Of a stretch of DNA of 6,839 nucleotides, positions 1 through 4,923 are shown in pieces. Below the pieces are notes generated by a model, which had not been told where the DNA came from, ran no database searches, and saw nothing but the letters and a program-made list of their open reading frames with translations. Within the stretch, counting starts at the first letter, position 1; each line of letters opens with the position of its first letter. A program made the translations under genes and the position numbers. The stretch is from Campylobacteraceae bacterium (GTDB lineage: Bacteria; Campylobacterota; Campylobacteria; Campylobacterales; Sulfurovaceae), in the NCBI GenBank assembly GCA_027083075.1, contig JALWQQ010000084.1, positions 1 to 6,839 on the forward strand. The letters run 5' to 3'.

Positions 1-603
1 CTTCATACGGATCTGGTTGATGAAGATAACGGTGGTGTTGGTTTTATGTAAAACGCCCGTAAGCTTACGCAAGGCTTGAGACATGAGTCTTGCCTGCAGG
101 CCCACATGCTGATCGCCCATGTCGCCCTCTATTTCGGTTTTCGGCGTAAGCGCGGCGACGGAATCGACGACGATCAGGTCAACCGCGCCCGAGCGCGCCA
201 AAGTCTCCAAGATATCGAGTGCCTGTTCGCCAAAATCGGGCTGTGAGACCAAGAGGTTTTCGACATCGACACCGAGGTTTTTGGCATAGACCACATCGAG
301 CGCATGCTCTGCGTCGATAAAGGCGCAGATCATCTCTTTCTTCTGTGCCGAGGCGATCGTCTGCAGCGCTAAAGTGGTCTTTCCTGATGACTCGGGTCCA
401 TAGATCTCAACGATGCGCCCTTGAGGTACGCCGCCGATACCAAGTGCCATATCAAGCCCCAAAGAGCCTGTAGAGATGGCGGAGATCGGCTCTATCTCTC
501 TGTCGCCAAGGCGCATCAGCGTCCCTTTGCCGAAGCTTTTGTCGATCTGCTTGATCGCCATCTCTAACGCTTTTTGTTTTTGCGGATCCATTGCCATCGT
601 CAT
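1..603 (-). CDS. recA: RecA recombinase, N-terminal 201 codons (3' end outside window)
   Basis: RecA is the ATP-dependent strand-exchange protein of homologous recombination and acts in the cytoplasm on single-stranded DNA. The visible part includes the N-terminal helix, Walker A GPESSGKT (residues 69-76), FIDAEHALD with the catalytic glutamate at E99, Walker [11 protein letters not shown] (143-152), and the loop L1 region [14 protein letters not shown] (157-170). It breaks off at NQIRMK just before loop L2. The text is near-identical in layout to Campylobacter RecA. Three in-frame ATGs (603, 597, 591) compete. AAAGG at 611-615 sits 7 nt before the 603 start and AAGG at 604-607 sits 6 nt before 597, so both are well served; 603 is reported. 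The gene lies last in a same-strand run but is separated from the LysM gene by 135 bp, suggesting its own promoter. Identity is certain; the exact start is not. Confidence 0.97.
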   Translation of the reverse strand, partial: MTMAMDPQKQKALEMAIKQIDKSFGKGTLMRLGDREIEPISAISTGSLGLDMALGIGGVPQGRIVEIYGPESSGKTTLALQTIASAQKKEMICAFIDAEHALDVVYAKNLGVDVENLLVSQPDFGEQALDILETLARSGAVDLIVVDSVAALTPKTEIEGDMGDQHVGLQARLMSQALRKLTGVLHKTNTTVIFINQIRMK

Positions 604-626
604 CCTTCATCCTTTGATATGCGTGA

Positions 627-632
627 ATTTTA
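627..632 (-). promoter_or_regulatory. Candidate -10 box (TAAAAT) for recA
   Basis: Read on the minus strand, GGATAAAATTC holds TAAAAT (one mismatch to TATAAT) about 24 bp before the recA start. No good -35 hexamer is seen at the usual distance. Housekeeping promoters in Campylobacterota commonly lack a conserved -35, so this does not exclude it. The 135-bp gap upstream of recA makes a separate promoter likely; this precise box is a guess. Confidence 0.35.
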
Positions 633-665
633 TCCAAAACTTGATTATTTTGGTTCTTATGGCAT

Positions 666-683
666 TGTAGGAAAGTGTAGGAA
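666..683. repeat. Short tandem direct repeat upstream of recA, 10-bp period
   Basis: TGTAGGAA occurs at 666-673 and again at 676-683 on the plus strand (TTCCTACA twice on the recA strand). The two copies are exactly one helical turn apart. They lie 34-51 bp upstream of the candidate recA -10, where an operator could sit. No known regulator is assigned, and chance is possible for an 8-mer pair. Confidence 0.35.
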
Positions 684-714
684 GAGGGGTGAAAAATATT
701 TCAAATTGTCATAT

Positions 715-734
715 TTTCGGGGAGATCCCCGAAA
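715..734 (-). terminator. Perfect hairpin just after the LysM gene (possible weak terminator)
   Basis: Two perfectly complementary 8-nt arms, TTTCGGGG and CCCCGAAA, flank a 4-nt loop. The hairpin begins 4 nt past the stop codon of the BON-LysM gene. The G+C-rich stem and its position suit a transcript end. However, neither strand shows the run of T residues expected of an intrinsic terminator, so it may instead be an RNA-stabilising or processing structure. Confidence 0.4.
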
Positions 735-738
735 GAGG

Positions 739-1200
739 TTAGGCAAGAGAGGGGATACGGATCGATTGACCGGGGTAGATCAGATCGGGATCTTTGATCA
801 CCTCGATATTGGCTTCGACGATATGGGTATATTTGCTTCCGTCGTTGTAGAAACTCTCGGCGATGCCCCAAAGCGTATCGCCTTTTTTGATCGTATAGAA
901 GACCGATTGGGGCTCTTCGCGTACATTCTCCGCATTGATCTGTGAGATCGTCACCAGTTGATCGGCGTTGACTTGTGCGATCCCCTCGACATTGCCCGCG
1001 ATGAGGATCGCCTTCTCTTTGGTCGCTTGATCTTGTGCCACACCCGCAAGCAGCACGGTGTCGCCGCTAACTTCTACTACCAAGCCATCGATCGGCAGGG
1101 TGTCGAAACTACTTTCGATCTCGTTTTTGATCGCTTCTGCGTCATCGCCTTTGCCCAGCAGTTTTTTGCCTGCACCTTTCAAAAAATCGAACATACCCAT
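739..1200 (-). CDS. kbp: BON-LysM protein of the Kbp/YgaU family (potassium-binding)
   Basis: This 153-residue protein has the same plan as E. coli Kbp (YgaU, 149 residues): a short N-terminal MGMFDFLKGAGKKLL segment, a BON domain (about residues 22-88) and a C-terminal LysM domain (about 101-150, with YTIKKGDTLWGIAESFY and ending DLIYPGQSIRIP). Kbp is a cytoplasmic protein that binds K+ and contributes to growth under osmotic or high-K+ stress. No signal peptide or membrane segment is seen here, which agrees with a cytoplasmic protein rather than a wall-binding one. Start: AAGGAG at 1207-1212 is ideally spaced before ATG at 1200. It follows dcd by 31 bp on the same strand and may have its own promoter over the dcd stop codon. 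The family call is strong; K+ binding is inferred from the homolog, and a generic LysM-domain label is the fallback. Confidence 0.85.
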   Translation of the reverse strand: MGMFDFLKGAGKKLLGKGDDAEAIKNEIESSFDTLPIDGLVVEVSGDTVLLAGVAQDQATKEKAILIAGNVEGIAQVNADQLVTISQINAENVREEPQSVFYTIKKGDTLWGIAESFYNDGSKYTHIVEANIEVIKDPDLIYPGQSIRIPSLA

Positions 1201-1230
1201 CGTTTACTCCTTGTGTCGGTTGGTATGGCT

Positions 1231-1236
1231 ATTATA
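1231..1236 (-). promoter_or_regulatory. Candidate -10 box (TATAAT) for the BON-LysM gene
   Basis: On the minus strand a perfect TATAAT overlaps the TAA stop codon of dcd, 30 bp before the ATG of the BON-LysM gene. Transcription starting about 7 nt downstream would give a leader of roughly 23 nt containing the AAGGAG ribosome site. No -35 match is seen. It could provide transcription of the LysM gene independent of dcd. Confidence 0.4.
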
Positions 1237-1804
1237 CCCCATCCTTTTTTAATATCCTCGGCAGGGTAATACCTGTTTGACTCTGATATTTCCCTTTGCG
1301 ATCGGCATAGGTGGTTTCGCACGGCGCATCGCCTTGCAAGAAGAGCACTTGTGCGATCCCTTCGTTGGCATAGATCTTTGCCGGCAACGGGGTTGTGTTT
1401 GAGATCTCGATGGTTATGTGCCCCTCAAATCCCGGCTCAAACGGCGTGACATTGACGATGATGCCGCAGCGTGCATAGGTACTTTTACCAAGGCAGATCG
1501 CCAAGACATCGGGCGGCATCTTGAAGTATTCGACCGTGCGCGCCAAGGCAAAAGAGTTGGGCGGCACGATGCAGACATCACCTTTGAAATCGACCACATT
1601 GTTTTCATCAAAATCTTTCGGATCGACCACCTCGGCGTTGATATTGGTAAAGATCTTAAACTCGTCGCTGACACGAATGTCATAGCCGTAGCTACTTAGT
1701 CCGTAACTTACCACCCCTTCGCCCACAAGCCCTTCGACAAAGGGTGTGATCATCTCATGCTTGAGTGACATCTCTCGTATCCAACTATCGGGCTTGAGTC
1801 CCAT
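1232..1804 (-). CDS. dcd: dCTP deaminase
   Basis: Dcd converts dCTP to dUTP and ammonia in the cytoplasm, feeding dUMP to thymidylate synthesis. The 190-residue product matches the family length (E. coli 193) and reads almost like the Campylobacter enzyme. Seen motifs are [15 protein letters not shown] (31-45), the nucleotide-binding GKSTYARCG (106-114) and [17 protein letters not shown] (120-136). By alignment from memory, E133 is the catalytic glutamate (E138 in E. coli). The C-terminal [14 protein letters not shown] (172-185) is the segment that closes over the nucleotide. A dual deaminase/dUTPase activity exists in some relatives and cannot be excluded by eye. The start at 1804 has AAAGG at 1811-1815 overlapping the stop codon of the upstream chaperone gene; the coding gap is only 9 bp, so the two are almost certainly co-transcribed. 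Confidence 0.97.
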   Translation of the reverse strand: MGLKPDSWIREMSLKHEMITPFVEGLVGEGVVSYGLSSYGYDIRVSDEFKIFTNINAEVVDPKDFDENNVVDFKGDVCIVPPNSFALARTVEYFKMPPDVLAICLGKSTYARCGIIVNVTPFEPGFEGHITIEISNTTPLPAKIYANEGIAQVLFLQGDAPCETTYADRKGKYQSQTGITLPRILKKDGV

Positions 1805-1813
1805 GCTTTTCCT

Positions 1814-2407
1814 TTAGTGTGCGATCGTTTTGATATGTGCGTTGTTGCGGGCTTTTTTGAGGTACTCTTTAAAGGCTCTTTCGCGCTCTGCATTTTGCCA
1901 CACCTTGAGCACCTCCTCCTTTACCTCGTCAAAAGCGGGAATATTGCCTGCATCGTCGGCAAACGCTTTGGCATGTGAAGCAAAGTAGAGTTTGAGCTCA
2001 TCCGGACTCGGCCGGCGGATATGTTGTCCGATCTTCTCTTTGAAGAGTTTCTGTTTCTGTAAGGCGCGCTTGATCTGTGCGCGATAATCTCTCCAAGTGA
2101 TTCCGCGTTGCAACAATATTTTTTGCATCTGTCGCGTATCGACACTATTTCTCGCCGCAATCTTTTCGATCTTTTGATCGACCTCCTCTTCCGTAACAGG
2201 GATGCTTTTGAGCAACGAGTGGCGTAGCCGATCTTCGATAAGCAGATCGATCGCTTTGTTTTTGTCGATCTTTTTTGCACGTTCAAGTGCGCCTATCTCT
2301 GCTGTGGTAATCGGTTCTCCATTAACGACAACAGCCACCGCATCCAGCACTTCGGCGTGCAAACAAAACGAAAGCGTAATTATCCCGATGCCTATGCTCT
2401 TTTTCAA
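1814..2407 (-). CDS. SurA N-terminal-domain periplasmic chaperone without a PPIase domain
   Basis: This is a secreted protein of 197 residues from a TTG start. It opens with a signal peptide (MKKSIGIGIITLSFCLHA, cleavage likely after HA), followed at once by the typical SurA start DAVAVVVNGEPITTAEI. The helical core runs through LIEDRLRHSLL, PVTEEEVDQKIEKIAARNSV and GITWRDYRAQIKRALQKQKLF, a standard SurA_N pattern. SurA and relatives escort unfolded outer-membrane proteins across the periplasm. After RRPSPDELKLYFASHAKAF, where a parvulin PPIase domain normally begins, the protein jumps to FDEVKEEVLKVWQNAERERAFKEYL, the usual C-terminal helix, so the catalytic domain is absent. Start: a GTG at 2413 would touch AAGGGG (2413-2418), whereas TTG at 2407 leaves a 5-nt spacer and a cleaner signal peptide; GTG at 2413 (199 residues) is the alternative. 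It heads the dcd run and diverges from the cytochrome gene. The specific gene name is unknown. Confidence 0.8.
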   Translation of the reverse strand: MKKSIGIGIITLSFCLHAEVLDAVAVVVNGEPITTAEIGALERAKKIDKNKAIDLLIEDRLRHSLLKSIPVTEEEVDQKIEKIAARNSVDTRQMQKILLQRGITWRDYRAQIKRALQKQKLFKEKIGQHIRRPSPDELKLYFASHAKAFADDAGNIPAFDEVKEEVLKVWQNAERERAFKEYLKKARNNAHIKTIAH

Positions 2408-2412
2408 ACCCA

Positions 2413-2418
2413 CCCCTT
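2413..2418 (-). promoter_or_regulatory. Ribosome binding site AAGGGG deciding a TTG start
   Basis: Minus-strand AAGGGG lies 5 nt before TTG (2405-2407). It directly overlaps the in-frame GTG (2411-2413), leaving that codon no spacer. This favours TTG as the start of the SurA-like gene. Confidence 0.55.
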
Positions 2419-2445
2419 GGATACATTTTCTAAAAATTTGAAAAA

Positions 2446-2451
2446 ATTATA
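2446..2451 (-). promoter_or_regulatory. -10 box (TATAAT) for the chaperone-dcd run
   Basis: The minus strand reads GTTATAATTTTTTC, a perfect TATAAT about 38 bp before the TTG start of the SurA-like gene, in an A+T-rich spacer. No -35 consensus is seen at 16-18 bp. It is one half of a divergent promoter pair. Confidence 0.6.
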
Positions 2452-2474
2452 ACATAATGCATAGCTTTTAACGG

Positions 2475-2480
2475 TATAAT
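2475..2480 (+). promoter_or_regulatory. -10 box (TATAAT) for the cytochrome-pglB operon
   Basis: ACGGTATAATTGG contains a perfect TATAAT 28 bp before the ATG of the multihaem cytochrome. The expected start of transcription near 2487 leaves a leader of about 22 nt that carries GAGGG (2499-2503) as ribosome site. There is no obvious -35 hexamer, only a T/A-rich upstream stretch. Confidence 0.6.
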
Positions 2481-2508
2481 TGGATGCAAAACAGACACGA
2501 GGGTTTAA

Positions 2509-4923
2509 ATGATGCGTAGGGTACTCCCCTTTTTTCTTTTGCTTTTTTCTCTGCATGCGGCAGAGCAAAACGGCTGTCTGCACTGTCACCGAGGCATAAC
2601 GCCAATCCGTGACCCCAAGAGCGGCATGATGCAAGCGATCTTGAAAAAAGCCGCCGAGGCGGGGGCGATGGGAAACGACTGTGTCGTCTGCCACGGAGGC
2701 AACCCAAATGAAACCGAAGATAAGGCCAAAGCGCACCAAGGGACGCTTGCTTATTTTTTGACACACGAGGGACCAAAAGCGTTCTATCCCTACCCCGCAA
2801 GCCCTTGGATCAATGAACACACCTGCGGGATGTGTCACAAAGTGCAAGTCGCCGCACAGTGGAATAACCTGATGGCAACCGAGCAGGGGAAGATCCATGG
2901 CGCGATCTGGGGCTTTGGCGCTAAGGAGGGGTATCGTCATACCTTTACCGACTTCAATACCACGGCACTGCATCAACGTATCGGCACCGAAGCCTACCGC
3001 AACTACATGAAGGCGCTCAAAGCCAAAGAGCCGCAAGCGATGTTGGATCACACCAAAGAGCTGCCGCCTGCGCCGACGGCAGAGGAGGTCGAAAAAGATC
3101 CCACGCTTTCGGTCTATACCTATCTGCGGCAAGAGTGCTTACGTTGTCATACGGGCGGCAAAGGGCGCTATCGACGCGGTGACTTTCGCGGCATCGGCTG
3201 TGCGGCGTGTCATATCCCCTACTCCAATGAAGGGCTCTATGAAGGCAAAGATCCGACGATCCCCAAGGACCAGCCGGGGCATATGCTGATCCACCGCATT
3301 CAAGCGACGCGTGATGCGAAGGTGACGGTGCACGGCATGCACTATTCGGGGGTGCCTGTAGAGACCTGTACCACCTGCCACAACCGCGGTAAGCGTATCG
3401 GGGTGAGTTATCAAGGCTTGATGGAGACGGCCTACAAGGCAACCTTTGATGATAAGGGCAATGTGCAACCGAAGCTACACACCAAGCGCTACTTGCATCT
3501 GCATGAAGATATCCACTACTCCAAAGGGATGCTCTGTCAAGATTGCCACACCTCCAACGATATGCACGGTGACGGCTTTGCAAGAGGCGCGAATCTCGGT
3601 GCGGTCGAGATCGAGTGCCAAGATTGTCACGGTACGACTACCAAGTATCCGTGGGAGCTGCCTTTGGGGTATGGTGACGAGTTTGCCACCGTACCCAAAA
3701 CAGGCAAGGCACGCGGTGTGGTGCAGACCTTGGCAGCGTATCTGAAGCAGGGCTTTGTGCCCAAAGATAAAGGCGAGGGCTTTTTGCGCACCACACGCGG
3801 CAACCCGATGCCGCATGCGATCAAAAAAGGCAACAGAGTAATCCTCTATCTTGCGTCGGGCAAAACACTGACACTCAAGCCTCTGAAGCTGCTCAAAAAA
3901 GAGGGCAAGCTCAGCCAAAAAGCGTTGGTGGCGATGGATCGCATCAAGGCACACAACGATCGTCTCGAGTGCTATACCTGTCATGCCGACTGGGCGCCAC
4001 AGTGTTATGGATGTCATGTCAAGATCGACTATAGCGGTGGTAAACAAAATCCCGACTATCTCGCGGCATCGAAATTTCACGACCATCACGGCGTTACGGG
4101 CGAGTACAAAAGCCTCAAAGCCTTCTTGATCGACGGCAAGGTAACCGAGACGCGTAGCTACTTGCGCTGGGAAGAGCCGCCGCTGGCGCAAAACGGAGAG
4201 GGGCGCATCTCGCCGGTGATCCCCGGCTGTCAAGTGACATTAACCGTCATAGGCAAAGATGGCAAGGCGCTGCTGCAAAACCATATCTTTAAGTACAAGC
4301 ACCTCGAAAATAACGGCACGGTAAAGATCCCCGAAGAGGGAGTCAACTCGATCGTGATGGCGCCCGTGCAGCCGCATACGATCAGCAAAGAGGGGCGCAG
4401 TTGCGAGAGTTGCCACAGTTCGCTCAAGGCGCAAGGGCGCGGTATCGGCGGTGGGCGTTACTTTAGCGATCAGCGTAAGGATACGGTGGTGGATTTGATG
4501 GATGCGCAACATCGCTTGTTGGCTAAAAACGCACGCACGCAGATCGAAGCGATCCCTAACCTCAAGTACGACTACTCGGTGATCATCGATGCCAACGGTA
4601 CACAGGTGCAAACCGTAGGCAACCATTGGCGACTCTCGCAAGCGCTCGATCAAGCGGTACTGCAGAAGCTTGATCGCAGAGGGGTGTGCCTAAGCTGTCA
4701 TAGTGAGATCCCGAAAGAGAGCTTAGCGGTTTCGGCACTCTCGCATATCAAAGCAATGAGCGGTATGCAGATCGATAATGCCGCACACCGTAAGATCGTA
4801 CACAAAAGCCTCTTGTTGAGTGCATGGACGCAGCTTCTGCTCGGCATAGCCGCGGTGCTTTTCTTGTGGTATCTCAATGGCGTAAAACTTAGAAAGAAAG
4901 GAAAAACAACCGATGCAGCATAA
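2509..4923 (+). CDS. Membrane-anchored dodecahaem c-type cytochrome
   Basis: This 804-residue exported cytochrome has 12 canonical CXXCH haem sites, with first cysteines at residues 23, 58, 106, 210, 231, 287, 343, 370, 488, 499, 632 and 727. A signal peptide (MMRRVLPFFLLLFSLHA, cut near 17-18) sends it to the periplasm, where haem c is attached. A hydrophobic helix at about 769-789 followed by KLRKKGK anchors the C-terminus in the inner membrane with a cytoplasmic tail. Haems are unevenly packed: 1-3, 4-8, the pair 9-10 only 11 residues apart, then 11 and 12 separated by haem-free stretches of about 90-130 residues that look beta-rich (about 530-625). Many extra histidines (for example HLHED, HDHH) could be axial ligands. 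There is no CXXCK or long-spaced CXnCH site as in NrfA or MccA, so no catalytic haem can be named; electron transfer or terminal reduction are both possible. ATG at 2509 or 2512 is the start, preceded by GAGGG. I do not recognise a named family. Confidence 0.9.
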   Translation: MMRRVLPFFLLLFSLHAAEQNGCLHCHRGITPIRDPKSGMMQAILKKAAEAGAMGNDCVVCHGGNPNETEDKAKAHQGTLAYFLTHEGPKAFYPYPASPWINEHTCGMCHKVQVAAQWNNLMATEQGKIHGAIWGFGAKEGYRHTFTDFNTTALHQRIGTEAYRNYMKALKAKEPQAMLDHTKELPPAPTAEEVEKDPTLSVYTYLRQECLRCHTGGKGRYRRGDFRGIGCAACHIPYSNEGLYEGKDPTIPKDQPGHMLIHRIQATRDAKVTVHGMHYSGVPVETCTTCHNRGKRIGVSYQGLMETAYKATFDDKGNVQPKLHTKRYLHLHEDIHYSKGMLCQDCHTSNDMHGDGFARGANLGAVEIECQDCHGTTTKYPWELPLGYGDEFATVPKTGKARGVVQTLAAYLKQGFVPKDKGEGFLRTTRGNPMPHAIKKGNRVILYLASGKTLTLKPLKLLKKEGKLSQKALVAMDRIKAHNDRLECYTCHADWAPQCYGCHVKIDYSGGKQNPDYLAASKFHDHHGVTGEYKSLKAFLIDGKVTETRSYLRWEEPPLAQNGEGRISPVIPGCQVTLTVIGKDGKALLQNHIFKYKHLENNGTVKIPEEGVNSIVMAPVQPHTISKEGRSCESCHSSLKAQGRGIGGGRYFSDQRKDTVVDLMDAQHRLLAKNARTQIEAIPNLKYDYSVIIDANGTQVQTVGNHWRLSQALDQAVLQKLDRRGVCLSCHSEIPKESLAVSALSHIKAMSGMQIDNAAHRKIVHKSLLLSAWTQLLLGIAAVLFLWYLNGVKLRKKGKTTDAA
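2950..2964 (+). other. Acidic N-glycosylation sequon DFNTT in the cytochrome
   Basis: Residues 148-152 of the cytochrome fit the bacterial PglB sequon D/E-X-N-X-S/T with neither X proline; N150 would be modified. It lies in a haem-free stretch between haems 3 and 4, on the periplasmic side. Confidence 0.55.
4306..4320 (+). other. Acidic N-glycosylation sequon ENNGT in the cytochrome
   Basis: Residues 600-604 form E-N-N-G-T, with N602 as the acceptor. It sits in the beta-rich, haem-free insert between haems 10 and 11, probably at an exposed turn. Confidence 0.55.
4588..4602 (+). other. Acidic N-glycosylation sequon DANGT in the cytochrome
   Basis: Residues 694-698 form D-A-N-G-T, with N696 as the acceptor. 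The NG between strand-like VII and TQVQTV suggests a surface hairpin turn between haems 11 and 12, a favourable position for glycosylation of a folded protein. Confidence 0.55.
4897..4902 (+). promoter_or_regulatory. Ribosome binding site of pglB inside the cytochrome gene
   Basis: AAAGGA lies 10 nt before the ATG at 4913, within the last codons of the cytochrome. Spacing is slightly long. Together with the 11-bp overlap it suggests coupled translation. The next in-frame ATG (4952) has no comparable site. Confidence 0.5.

Noticed and set aside
604..738. A LexA/SOS box upstream of recA
   Set aside because: No CTGT-N8-ACAG type palindrome was seen, and the group commonly lacks LexA.
574..1269. 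Plus-strand open frames opposite the BON-LysM gene
   Set aside because: They mirror a well-supported gene on the other strand and have no recognisable motifs.
2404..3132. A 242-codon minus-strand open frame spanning the cytochrome 5' end and the divergent spacer
   Set aside because: It runs through both promoter boxes and the known 5' end of the cytochrome, and its translation is low-complexity and unrecognisable.
3017..3583. A 188-codon minus-strand open frame
   Set aside because: Its translation is rich in Arg, Ser and Cys, as expected from reading a coding gene backwards; it is a shadow of the cytochrome.
3475..4233. A long minus-strand open frame (252 codons) inside the cytochrome gene
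   Set aside because: It is antisense to clear CXXCH-rich coding sequence, shows no domain or plausible ribosome site, and is explained by the G+C-rich codon pattern.
2509..4923. Assignment of the cytochrome to NrfA, HAO, tetrathionate reductase or MccA sulfite reductase
   Set aside because: All 12 haem sites are plain CXXCH; there is no CXXCK, no long-spaced CXnCH and no overall match to those plans, so no enzyme name is justified.
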